The translations under genes and the position numbers were made by a program. Below, piece by piece: positions 25,589-33,771 of a DNA stretch of 62,887 bases; positions within the stretch are counted from its first letter, which is position 1; every line of letters starts with the position of its first letter. The stretch covers positions 1-62,887 of the forward strand of contig NZ_JADKPR010000030.1 in the NCBI RefSeq assembly GCF_015351475.1. The letters run 5' to 3'. The notes under the pieces are model-generated. The model saw nothing but the letters and a program-made list of their open reading frames with translations, searched no databases and was not told the DNA's origin. Origin of the DNA: Flavobacterium sp. HJJ. GTDB taxonomy: Bacteria > Bacteroidota > Bacteroidia > Flavobacteriales > Flavobacteriaceae.

Positions 25589-27616
25589 ATGACAGCAAGC
25601 ACGATTCTATTACTTCTACTTTCTTTATTAATAGCGGGTAGTTTGTCGTTTTTTCAATATATATACAAAGTCAAAAGCAAATCGAAAGTTGGTTTGTTTT
25701 TGGCTTTTTTGCGTTTTTTAAGTGTTTTTTTAGTTCTGCTGTTGCTGATAAATCCAATTATCACAACGAGTAAACTGGAAATTATAAAAACACCGCTGCC
25801 TATTGTGGCTGATAATTCAAGTTCTGTTTCGTTTTTAAAAGCGAACGAAAATGCTGTAGAAATTTTTAAAAAAATCACTTCGAATAAAGCGATTCAGGAA
25901 AAATTTGAGGTGCAGACGTATCTTTTTGATACTGATTTTCGGCAGTCGGACAGTCTGAATTTTAAAGGAAATCAAACCAATATAGATTTGGTTTCCAAAA
26001 ACTTAAAGAGTATCTACAAAAACGCATTTTATCCAACGGTTATTATTACTGATGGAAACCAGACTTCTGGAAATGATTATGTTTACAGTTTTGGTGAAAA
26101 CAATAAAGTGTATCCTGTGGTTTTGGGCGATACGACCAAAGTTCTGGATTTAAAAATCAATCAGCTGAATGTAAATAGATATGCTTTTTTGAAGAATAAA
26201 TTTCCGGCAGAAGTATTTTTGCAGTATTCCGGGACTAAAAATGTGACTGCCAATTTTAGTATAAGTCAAGGAAATGAGGTACTGCATAAACAAAATATTT
26301 CTTTTTCACCATCAAAGAAAACGGCAATTGTAAATGTGCTTTTGCCTGCCGAGAAAGTAGGACTGCAGATTTATAAAGCGAAAATTGATTCTAAGGAAAG
26401 TGAAAAAAACACCTTCAATAACAGTAAAAATTTTGCTGTGGAAGTTATGGATCAAAAAACGTCTGTAGCCATTGTTTCGGTAATAAATCATCCAGATATT
26501 GGAGCTTTAAAAAGAGCAATTGAATCTAATTCACAGCACAAAGTAACTGTTGTTAAGCCAAACGAAATAAAGTCTTTACAGGATTACAATGTTTTGATTT
26601 TATATCAGCCGACTACAGCTTTTAAATCAGTTTTTGATGCTAATGAAAAAGCCCGCCTGAATACGTTTATCATAACAGGAACAGTAACAGATTTTTCATT
26701 TTTGAACCAAAGACAAAGCAATTTTGTTTTCAAAATGAGTGGTCAGTCAGAAGATTATCTGGCTGGTTTTGATTCGAAGTTCAATCTTTTTGCAGTTGAT
26801 AATTTTGGTTTCGAAAGTTTTCCTCCTTTGCAGAACAGCTATGGTTCAATTAGCACAAATGGAAATGTCGATGTCTTGCTTTCTGCTAAAATTAGAAATA
26901 TAGATACCAAAGCGCCTTTGCTTTCATTTACGGAAAATCAAGGCAGAAGATCTGCTTATTTATTCGGAGAAAACAGCTGGAAATGGCGTCTGCAAAGCCA
27001 TGTTGATAACCAGTCTTTTGATAAATATGATGTTTTTGTCAATAAGATTATGCAGTATTTGGCTTCTACGAATGCTAAAAAATCATTGGTTGTCAATCAC
27101 GAAAATTTTTACAACACTGGTGAATTTATAGAGATTACAGCTCAATATTTCAACAAGAATTATGATTTTGATGATAAAGCGAGTTTGACAATCGCTGTAA
27201 CAAATGTTAAAACCAAACAGACCAAAAATTTTGATTTTTTGAAAGGAAACAATACTTTCAAAGTAAATCTTGACGGACTTGCTGCTGGCAGTTATAATTT
27301 TTCGGTACAAGAACTGAATTCAAAAGCATCATATTCAGGGCATTTTGAGATTCTGGATTTCGATATTGAAAAACAGTTTGTAAATCCGGATGTTCAGAAA
27401 TTGAAGCAACTGGCTACACAAACGAAAGGGACAGCTTTTTACCCGAATCAAATCGATACATTAATTAAAACATTGCTGGAAAACGAAGAATACAAAGCGA
27501 TTCAGAAAGATGTTGTGACCAAATCGCCTTTGATTGACTGGAAATGGATGCTGATTTTGATTGCTGTTTTTCTTTCAGCAGAATGGTTTGTCCGCAAGTA
27601 TAACGGGATGCTGTAG
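25589..27616 (+). CDS. Large VWA-like membrane protein (675 aa)
   Basis: Two N-terminal membrane helices (STILLLLLSLLIAGSLSFF and FLRFLSVFLVLLLLINPII), a periplasmic domain of about 580 residues, and a last helix near residue 655 (WMLILIAVFLSAEWFV). The segment IVADNSSSVSFL has the D-x-S-x-S metal-site pattern of von Willebrand A domains, and VIITDGNQTSGNDY supplies a later acidic turn. The middle part (about 200-400) is beta-rich, and a glutamine-amidotransferase-like stretch follows (DYNVLILYQPTTAF). Similar genes in Bacteroidota are annotated as hypothetical or VWA-domain proteins. Function unknown; it is co-directional with fabG. Confidence 0.75.
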   Translation: MTASTILLLLLSLLIAGSLSFFQYIYKVKSKSKVGLFLAFLRFLSVFLVLLLLINPIITTSKLEIIKTPLPIVADNSSSVSFLKANENAVEIFKKITSNKAIQEKFEVQTYLFDTDFRQSDSLNFKGNQTNIDLVSKNLKSIYKNAFYPTVIITDGNQTSGNDYVYSFGENNKVYPVVLGDTTKVLDLKINQLNVNRYAFLKNKFPAEVFLQYSGTKNVTANFSISQGNEVLHKQNISFSPSKKTAIVNVLLPAEKVGLQIYKAKIDSKESEKNTFNNSKNFAVEVMDQKTSVAIVSVINHPDIGALKRAIESNSQHKVTVVKPNEIKSLQDYNVLILYQPTTAFKSVFDANEKARLNTFIITGTVTDFSFLNQRQSNFVFKMSGQSEDYLAGFDSKFNLFAVDNFGFESFPPLQNSYGSISTNGNVDVLLSAKIRNIDTKAPLLSFTENQGRRSAYLFGENSWKWRLQSHVDNQSFDKYDVFVNKIMQYLASTNAKKSLVVNHENFYNTGEFIEITAQYFNKNYDFDDKASLTIAVTNVKTKQTKNFDFLKGNNTFKVNLDGLAAGSYNFSVQELNSKASYSGHFEILDFDIEKQFVNPDVQKLKQLATQTKGTAFYPNQIDTLIKTLLENEEYKAIQKDVVTKSPLIDWKWMLILIAVFLSAEWFVRKYNGML

Positions 27617-27687
27617 TTTAAATGATTAGTCATACAATTGAAAAAATAAATTAAGTTATAATAAAAGAATTTTAGGAGAGTATAATT

Positions 27688-29376
27688 ATGAGAAGTGATG
27701 AAGTAAAAAAAGGAAACCAAAGAACCCCGCATAGATCATTGTTTAGAGCAACTGGATTGGTTGATGAAGATTTTGATAAACCGTTTATTGGCGTTGCAAA
27801 TTCCTATATTGAGATTATTCCGGGGCACTTTTTTCTGGACAGGGTATCAAGAATTATAAAAGAAGAAATTAAAGCAAACGGCTGTGTTCCTTTTGAATTT
27901 AATACAATCGGTGTCGATGACGGAATTGCGATGGGACATGACGGAATGCTTTTTTCATTGCCTTCACGTGAGCTTATTGCAAGCTCTATCGAAACCGTTA
28001 TGAATGCACATAAATTGGATGCTATGATTGCAATTCCAAACTGTGATAAAATTGTTCCGGGTATGATAATGGGGGCTTTAAGAGTCGATGTTCCGACAAT
28101 TTTTGTGAGCGGAGGACCAATGAAAAAAGGACATACCAAAGACGGTGTGCCGATTGATTTAGCTACTGCTTTTGAAGCTGTTGGAAAGCACGAAGCAGGA
28201 GAAATGACCGATGAAGAATTGAAAGATATTGAGTGTAATGCCTGTCCTAGCGGCGGAAGCTGTTCGGGTATGTTTACAGCAAACTCAATGAATACGCTTA
28301 TGGAAGCTATGGGAATTGCGCTTCCTGGAAACGGAACGATTCTGGCATTAACAAAGGAGCGTGAAGAACTTTACAGAAGTGCTGCCAGAAGAATTTGTGA
28401 AATTGCAAAAGATGAGGCACAAACTAAGAAGTTCAGACTTAGAAATATTCTTAATGAAAATGCTGTAAGAAACGCATTTGCGGTAGATATGGCGATGGGA
28501 GGAAGTTCCAATACGGTTTTGCACATGCTGGCAATTGCCAATGAGGCCGATGTTAATTTTAACCTTGGGGATATCAACAGCATCTCCAAAAGAGTTTCGC
28601 ATATTGCCAAAATTTCTCCAAGTTTGTCAACCGTTCACATGGAAGACATCAACAGAGCCGGCGGTGTTAATGCCGTTATGAAAGAAATGACAAAACGCGG
28701 CGATGATATTTTATTGGATAACCTTACAATTACAGGCGAAACGGTACTAGAAAAAATCAAAGACGCATATATCAAAGACACCAATATCATTCACACCATT
28801 GATAACCCGTATTCAAATGTGGGCGGTCTTGCAATTTTATATGGTAATCTTGCAGAACAGGGTGCTGTTATTAAAACTGCCGGAATTACGGGCGATAGAG
28901 TTTTCACCGGTACTGCCGTATGTTTCGACGGACAGCAGCAAGCGATTGACGGAATTTTAGGCGGTAAAGTAAGAGCTGGAAACGTTGTTGTTATTCGATA
29001 TGAAGGGCCAAAAGGAGGTCCGGGAATGCAGGAAATGCTCGCGCCGACTTCATTGATTATGGGGATGGGACTAGGAGCCAAAGTTGCTTTAATTACCGAT
29101 GGAAGATTCAGCGGTGCAACAAGAGGAGCAAGTATCGGGCACGTAAGCCCAGAGGCAGCCGAAGGCGGTATGATTGGATTGTTGAAAGATGGTGATGAGA
29201 TTCATATTGATGTTGACCAATACATTTTGTCTGTGAATTTAACAGATGAAGAAATTGCCAAAAGAAAAGCGGTATTTGTTCCTTTGAAAAAAGAATTAAC
29301 CTCAAGATGGTTAGGACAGTACAGAAGTTTGGTTACTAATGCCAGCAGCGGCGCGGTTTTAAAAACTGATTTGTAA
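27688..29376 (+). CDS. ilvD: Dihydroxy-acid dehydratase, [4Fe-4S]-type paralogue
   Basis: Dehydrates 2,3-dihydroxy-isovalerate and 2,3-dihydroxy-3-methylvalerate in valine and isoleucine synthesis. The 562-residue protein has Cys119 (IPNCDK) and Cys192 (GGSCSGMFTANS) but Gly46-His47 where the [2Fe-2S] enzymes have their first cluster Cys, the same pattern as E. coli IlvD. It should therefore carry an oxygen-sensitive [4Fe-4S] cluster. The N-terminus MRSDEVKKGNQRTPHRSLFR recalls the enzymes of Campylobacterota. It stands alone, with no leader peptide, 10 kb from the ilv operon that has its own ilvD. It may have been acquired by transfer or may serve low-oxygen growth; both ideas are inference. 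Confidence 0.93.
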   Translation: MRSDEVKKGNQRTPHRSLFRATGLVDEDFDKPFIGVANSYIEIIPGHFFLDRVSRIIKEEIKANGCVPFEFNTIGVDDGIAMGHDGMLFSLPSRELIASSIETVMNAHKLDAMIAIPNCDKIVPGMIMGALRVDVPTIFVSGGPMKKGHTKDGVPIDLATAFEAVGKHEAGEMTDEELKDIECNACPSGGSCSGMFTANSMNTLMEAMGIALPGNGTILALTKEREELYRSAARRICEIAKDEAQTKKFRLRNILNENAVRNAFAVDMAMGGSSNTVLHMLAIANEADVNFNLGDINSISKRVSHIAKISPSLSTVHMEDINRAGGVNAVMKEMTKRGDDILLDNLTITGETVLEKIKDAYIKDTNIIHTIDNPYSNVGGLAILYGNLAEQGAVIKTAGITGDRVFTGTAVCFDGQQQAIDGILGGKVRAGNVVVIRYEGPKGGPGMQEMLAPTSLIMGMGLGAKVALITDGRFSGATRGASIGHVSPEAAEGGMIGLLKDGDEIHIDVDQYILSVNLTDEEIAKRKAVFVPLKKELTSRWLGQYRSLVTNASSGAVLKTDL

Positions 29377-29394
29377 TAAAACAGATTGCGATCT

Positions 29395-29421
29395 CCTAAC
29401 AGGTTTTCAAAACCTGTTAGG
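29395..29421. repeat. Perfect 13-bp palindrome after the ilvD paralogue
   Basis: CCTAACAGGTTTT (29395-29407), C, AAAACCTGTTAGG (29409-29421). It is the same core palindrome as at 19964-19996. It is placed 18 bases after the stop codon, so it may also act as a terminator although no clean T run follows. Confidence 0.8.
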
Positions 29422-29490
29422 TATTATTCAAAGATTATCAATTTAGATTCTTTTTTGGAGCAGAAAGATTAGGCATTTTCAGTAAATATG

Positions 29491-29558
29491 GGCCCGCTTT
29501 CCGTTGCAATCTTGTATGCCGAACCCCGGCATACAAGGATTTTCACTGCAATCGGGGC
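29491..29558. repeat. Hairpin repeat with CCGAACCCCG loop, copy 1
   Basis: The stem CTTGTATGCCG (29511-29521) and CGGCATACAAG (29527-29537) is perfect over 11 bases. The hairpin is flanked by TTGCAAT and CTGCAATCGGGGC. A relative with a different stem but the same CCGAACCCCG loop region is at 62330-62356. Confidence 0.75.
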
Positions 29559-29699
29559 TAAAGGGAGAGAATTGGAATTTTTGTCACTATAAATAATTTA
29601 AAAATCGGTGTCAATCAGTTTAATCTGTACAATCTGTGGCCTATTCTTCCAGAGCGGATAAGATAGCAACAAGTATATTAAAATATTAAGTTTGATATG

Positions 29700-29726
29700 G
29701 CTATCAGCTAATCGCTATCAGCTAAT
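29700..29726 (+). repeat. Tandem 13-bp repeat ahead of lysR
   Basis: GCTATCAGCTAAT occurs at 29700-29712 and again at 29714-29726. The lysR ATG follows 14 bases later. It could be a regulator-binding site or a simple repeat. Confidence 0.55.
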
Positions 29727-29739
29727 AAATAATACAATA

Positions 29740-30636
29740 ATGGATTTCAGACTAAAAGTTTTTTTCACTGTAGCAACCCGATTGAGTTTTACTAAAGCGG
29801 CTTCGGAATTATTTATCACGCAGCCAGCCATTTCCAAGCACATTCAGGAATTGGAGGAAGAATACAAAACCAAGCTTTTTGAAAGAAACGGTTCGAAGAT
29901 TGCATTGACAAATGCCGGTGAAACTTTATTGAAGCATACCAAAAATATCTTTGAAATTTACAGGGAAATCGATTTTGATTTAAGCACTTTTAGTAATGAG
30001 CGAAAAGGTCTGCTGCGTTTAGGTGCCAGCACAACAATTGCACAATACATTATTTCGCCGCTTTTGGCCCGTTTTCACCAAAAACTCGAAGCAGTCAAAG
30101 TAAATTTGCTTAACGGAAACACAGAGCAAATTGAAAACGCTCTGCTGAACAAAGAAATTGAAATAGGAATTGTAGAAGGGCAGTCCAAGAATCCGTCCAT
30201 AAAATACACGCAGTTCATTAGAGATGAGCTGGTTTTGGTTTGTAATTCCAATAATCCGCTGGTTAAGAGAAAGGAAATTGCTCCATCTGATCTTAAATCG
30301 CTGCGTTTTCTTGTCCGGGAGCAAGGTTCTGGAACACTTGAAGTTATTGAATATGCTTTAAAACCTTTCAATATAAAAATTGATCAGCTGCAGATCGAAA
30401 TGCAGTTAGGAAGTACCGAAAGTATAAAATCGTATCTGCTGAATTCAGATTGTGTTGCTTTTATGTCAATACATGCTGTGTCTAAGGAGTTAAAAAATAA
30501 AGAATTGCAAGTAATTGATATTGATGGTCTGACGATTGAACGTTATTTTTATATCATTACGTTACAGGGAAAATCAGATTCTCTTTCTGAATTATTAATA
30601 AAAAACATTTCGAGTTATTATAATCTAAAGTTATAG
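29740..30636 (+). CDS. LysR family regulator, probable controller of the YeiH gene
   Basis: A 298-residue LysR-type regulator. The N-terminal winged helix-turn-helix is MDFRLKVFFTVATRLSFTKA through ITQPAISKHIQELEEEY, and the C-terminal part is a two-lobed periplasmic-binding fold (about 90-298). It has the layout of the CysB/YeiE type, where the regulator is paired with a YeiH exporter, and the next gene is indeed YeiH-like. An in-frame ATG at 29692 would add 16 residues that run through the tandem 13-base repeats, so 29740 is preferred. The inducer is unknown; sulfur or anion stress is plausible from context. Confidence 0.92.
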   Translation: MDFRLKVFFTVATRLSFTKAASELFITQPAISKHIQELEEEYKTKLFERNGSKIALTNAGETLLKHTKNIFEIYREIDFDLSTFSNERKGLLRLGASTTIAQYIISPLLARFHQKLEAVKVNLLNGNTEQIENALLNKEIEIGIVEGQSKNPSIKYTQFIRDELVLVCNSNNPLVKRKEIAPSDLKSLRFLVREQGSGTLEVIEYALKPFNIKIDQLQIEMQLGSTESIKSYLLNSDCVAFMSIHAVSKELKNKELQVIDIDGLTIERYFYIITLQGKSDSLSELLIKNISSYYNLKL

Positions 30637-30708
30637 TGGATTATTTTTAACGATTGGTGTTCCCGCTTTTTTATAGAGACCTTTGTTTTGTTAAAAAAGC
30701 GACATAGA

Positions 30709-31671
30709 ATGAAAACCGAAAGCTTTAATGCCCCAATTTTATTAAAAATCAGTCCGACAGTACAGCAGATTATTTTTGTTTTGCTGTTAATTCTTTGCTT
30801 GTTTCCAATTATTTCTCCTCCGATAGCTTTGCTGCTAGGTTTAATTGCAGCTAATCTTTCCGGACATCCTTTTTTGCATTTAAATCATAAGGCAACGACT
30901 ATATTATTGCAGGTTTCAGTAGTGGGACTGGGATTTGGTATGAATATTAACAGTGCAGCCGCAGCAGGAAGAGAAGGTTTTTTTTTTACGGTTGGCTCTA
31001 TTGCAGCAACTATCGTTTTAGGAACTTTACTGGGTAAATGGTTTAGAATAGAGAAGAAAACGGCTCATCTTATTTCCTGCGGAACTGCCATCTGCGGCGG
31101 AAGCGCCATTGCTGCAATCGCTCCAGTTATAAAATCAGATGATAAGCAGACATCAGTTGCGTTGGGAGTGATTTTTATTCTGAATTCTATTGCGTTGTTT
31201 GCATTTCCAGTAATTGGACATTGGCTGCAAATGTCACAGAACGATTTTGGTTTGTGGTGCGCAATTGCGATTCATGATACGAGTTCTGTGGTTGGTGCTG
31301 CAAATAAATACGGAGCGGAAGCTCTACAGGCAGCCACAACAGTAAAATTAGCCAGAGCTTTGTGGATTATTCCAGTTACTTTGATAACCGCATTTGTTTT
31401 TAAAAATAAGACCCGCAAAGTGAAAATTCCATATTTTATTGGATTGTTTATTTTGGCAATGGTTTGCAATACTTATTTTTCTCCAGTTGCGAATGCTGCT
31501 CCACATTTGGTTTCGGCTGCCAAAACAGGACTTGTTGTTACCCTGTTTTTGATAGGAGCGGGCTTGAATCGCTCCGTCTTGAAATCGGTAGGATTGATGC
31601 CTTTACTTCAGGGAGTATTACTTTGGATAAGCATTGCTGTTGGAACTTTATTAGTGATTTTGTATTTCTAA
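30709..31671 (+). CDS. YeiH family putative sulfate exporter (UPF0324)
   Basis: A 320-residue inner-membrane protein with about ten helices. The central region SCGTAICGGSAIAAIAPVIK is the family hallmark, as are AIHDTSSVVGAANKYG and TLFLIGAGLNRSVLKS. The family name comes from weak functional data, and the transported ion is not established. It sits 72 bases after the LysR gene, the usual pairing. A TTG start at 30688 is possible; the ATG at 30709 gives the better N-terminus. Its stop overlaps that of the DUF1275 gene on the other strand (shared CTAA). Confidence 0.9.
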   Translation: MKTESFNAPILLKISPTVQQIIFVLLLILCLFPIISPPIALLLGLIAANLSGHPFLHLNHKATTILLQVSVVGLGFGMNINSAAAAGREGFFFTVGSIAATIVLGTLLGKWFRIEKKTAHLISCGTAICGGSAIAAIAPVIKSDDKQTSVALGVIFILNSIALFAFPVIGHWLQMSQNDFGLWCAIAIHDTSSVVGAANKYGAEALQAATTVKLARALWIIPVTLITAFVFKNKTRKVKIPYFIGLFILAMVCNTYFSPVANAAPHLVSAAKTGLVVTLFLIGAGLNRSVLKSVGLMPLLQGVLLWISIAVGTLLVILYF

Positions 31672-32399
31672 AACGGATTTTTCTTTCGTTTAATCGCAAT
31701 AAAATGCAATCGGATGTAATCGTAATAAAGGGCGATCAATAGAAAAGCTGCTGCGGTTAATAATGTTTTTAGAGCCAAATATCCGTAAATAAAACCGCCA
31801 GAGAAACACCCCAGAAAGAAAAAAGAAATAATAGACAGTCTTAAATAAATGCTGGTTTTTAAGGCTTTTCGCTCTTCTGGTTTTTTGTAAAAAAACAGTT
31901 GAGACAGCTCAATGCCTAAATCTGTAAAGAGTCCAGTTAAATGCGTTGTTCTTACGGTTGATTTTGAAATTTTGGTGACTAATGCATTTTGAATTCCCAT
32001 TGCAAAAAGCAGACCAAAAGCAATCCATTTTTCATCAAGTAAATTCAAATCAGTTCTAATTTCTAAAAGCCCCAAGGTGACCAAAATAATAAATTCGATA
32101 GCTATTGCTGGAAGATGGGAAAGATTCTGCTTTTTTTCGGAAACCAATTCGGCCAAAAAATTAGATGTAAAAGCTCCCGCTAAAAAGAACAGCGTATAAA
32201 TTAAAAACACAATAGCAGCTTGATAATCTTTTTTAGTAACTTCTTCTGCAAAATAGGCAAAATGTCCCGTGACGTTTGTTGTCAGCGTCTTTACAGCTAA
32301 AACTCCAGTTACATTAACAATACCAGCTATGAAAGATAATAGTATGGCAAGACGTAAATTATGCTTTGAAGTTCTGTTTTTGCCTTGATGTTTAAACAT
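31668..32399 (-). CDS. YoaK family membrane protein (DUF1275)
   Basis: A 243-residue protein with six or seven hydrophobic helices. The DUF1275 pattern shows in LLSFIAGIVNVTGVLAVKTL, TTNVTGHF and FAMGIQNALVTKIS followed by RTTHLTGLFTDLG. The repeated TNVTGH and RTTHLTG motifs are probably pseudo-symmetric halves. Function unknown; a small-molecule carrier has been proposed for the family. It is convergent with the YeiH gene and overlaps its stop by three bases. Confidence 0.88.
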   Translation of the reverse strand: MFKHQGKNRTSKHNLRLAILLSFIAGIVNVTGVLAVKTLTTNVTGHFAYFAEEVTKKDYQAAIVFLIYTLFFLAGAFTSNFLAELVSEKKQNLSHLPAIAIEFIILVTLGLLEIRTDLNLLDEKWIAFGLLFAMGIQNALVTKISKSTVRTTHLTGLFTDLGIELSQLFFYKKPEERKALKTSIYLRLSIISFFFLGCFSGGFIYGYLALKTLLTAAAFLLIALYYDYIRLHFIAIKRKKNPF

Positions 32400-32467
32400 T
32401 TTAATTTATTTTTCTTTGGCTTAACATAAAATTAAACACAAAATGCTTAATTTATGTTTAAAAAAAA

Positions 32468-32475
32468 TACTTTTG
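32468..32475 (+). promoter_or_regulatory. -7 element before the zinc phospholipase C-like gene
   Basis: TACTTTTG matches TAnnTTTG and lies 21 bases before the ATG at 32497. The -33 position has no clear TTG. Confidence 0.5.
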
Positions 32476-32496
32476 TATTTCAATTAAATAAATATA

Positions 32497-33498
32497 ATGA
32501 AAAAATTTAAATTAAAACAAAGAGTTCTTACTTTCTCAGCAATCGGTCTTGCTTTTGTCAGTTTATCTTGGGGTATTTTTGGTCACGAACATATTAATAA
32601 CGCTGCGGTTATGGCTTTGCCAAAACCAATGCAGACATTTTTTTACAATCATATTGATTTTATAACTCAGGAATCAACTGTGCCGGATTTACGCAAATAT
32701 ACGCTTCGTGATAAAGCAGAAGGGCCACGTCATTATATGGATATGGAGAATTTTGGATCTATGGATTCTATTCCGCATTCATTTGAAGACGCTAAGAAAA
32801 AATACAGTGAGAAGTTTTTGAATGATAATGGTTTTGTAGGATGGTATATTCAGGAAATGATGACCAAGCTGACCAAAGCTATGAAAGACAAAAGAAAGAC
32901 TGAGATTTTGTTTATAGCTGGCGATTTGGCTCATTATATTGGCGATGCTAACATGCCTTTGCATACTTCTGCGAATCATGATGGACAGCTTACCAATCAA
33001 AAAGGAATTCACTCTATGTTTGAATCCCGTATGCCGGAAATGTTTGGTAAAGATTATAATTTTTATACAGGCGAAGCTAAATATATTGATAATATTGAAA
33101 AAGCGACTTGGGACATGATAAATGATTCGCATAGTCAAGTTGAACCACTTTTGCTGATCGATAGAACACTTCGCGCAAGCTTTGCACCTGACAAGGTATT
33201 TGACAAAGATGAAAAAGGAAATCCTGCAAAAAATAAGTATGGCGATTTAATATATTCAAAAGAATATGTAACGCAGCTTCATACAGCTTTGAATGGGATG
33301 GTTGAAAAGCAAATGCGCAAAGCAATTGTTTCTACAGCTAATTTTTGGTACACAGCCTGGGTTAATGCAGGAAAACCAAATCTTGAAGAGCTGGATTCTA
33401 AAGAATTGACAGAGCGCAATAAAAAGAATCTGAAAAGTGATTTAAAGCTTTGGAAAACCGGTAAACTTTTTGGTTTGGAAAGTGAGAATGATTTTTAA
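32497..33498 (+). CDS. Secreted zinc-dependent phospholipase C / S1-P1 nuclease family protein
   Basis: A 333-residue exported protein. The signal peptide (about 1-26) ends just before WGIFGHEHIN, and the mature N-terminal Trp and first His are the metal ligands typical of this superfamily. Further ligands are in AGDLAHYIGDANMPLHTSAN and GIHSMFESRM. Together they form the three-zinc site shared by bacterial phospholipase C and S1/P1 nucleases; sequence alone does not separate lipid from nucleic acid substrates. It is transcribed alone with a strong hairpin terminator. Confidence 0.88.
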   Translation: MKKFKLKQRVLTFSAIGLAFVSLSWGIFGHEHINNAAVMALPKPMQTFFYNHIDFITQESTVPDLRKYTLRDKAEGPRHYMDMENFGSMDSIPHSFEDAKKKYSEKFLNDNGFVGWYIQEMMTKLTKAMKDKRKTEILFIAGDLAHYIGDANMPLHTSANHDGQLTNQKGIHSMFESRMPEMFGKDYNFYTGEAKYIDNIEKATWDMINDSHSQVEPLLLIDRTLRASFAPDKVFDKDEKGNPAKNKYGDLIYSKEYVTQLHTALNGMVEKQMRKAIVSTANFWYTAWVNAGKPNLEELDSKELTERNKKNLKSDLKLWKTGKLFGLESENDF

Positions 33499-33510
33499 GC
33501 CGAATTAAGA

Positions 33511-33557
33511 AACACAAAAAAGCCTGTAATCTCAATATTTACAGGCTTTTTTGTGTT
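33511..33557 (+). terminator. Terminator of the phospholipase C-like gene
   Basis: AACACAAAAAAGCCTGTAA (33511-33529) pairs with TTACAGGCTTTTTTGTGTT (33539-33557), 19 perfect base pairs, followed by T. Confidence 0.9.
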
Positions 33558-33577
33558 TTTAAATTTGATGATTTATT

Positions 33578-33771
33578 GGTCTCAAATAGAGTTTAAAACT
33601 ATTCACTTTCAGTGCATCTCGCTTTAGCTTCTAAAAAAGTTTTTGCCACAGATTACAGATTTTAAAATCATTTTTTATCTGTAATCTGTGGCAAAATTTC
33701 ATTAATTTTCATAATACAAACTTGAGACTTTCAGTCTGAAATCTATGGACTTTCAGTCCATAGTGGTTTAG
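33578..33771 (+). repeat. Dispersed ~200-bp repeat, copy C (loop inverted)
   Basis: It runs from GGTCTCAAATAGAG to CCATAGTGGTTTAG. The central hairpin has perfect 16-base arms GCCACAGATTACAGAT (33645-33660) and ATCTGTAATCTGTGGC (33677-33692). Its loop reads TTTAAAATCATTTTTT, the reverse complement of the loop in copies A and B, while all flanking parts keep the same order. The last bases include the stop codon of the convergent LTA-synthase-like gene. Confidence 0.88.

Larger units (their letters stand above)
29377..29739. other. Spacer between ilvD paralogue and lysR
   Basis: 363 bases without a gene. It contains the palindrome 29395-29421, a hairpin repeat 29491-29558 and a tandem pair of 13-base repeats (29700-29726), each listed separately. 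The remainder is AT-rich and shows no open frame of note. Confidence 0.7.
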
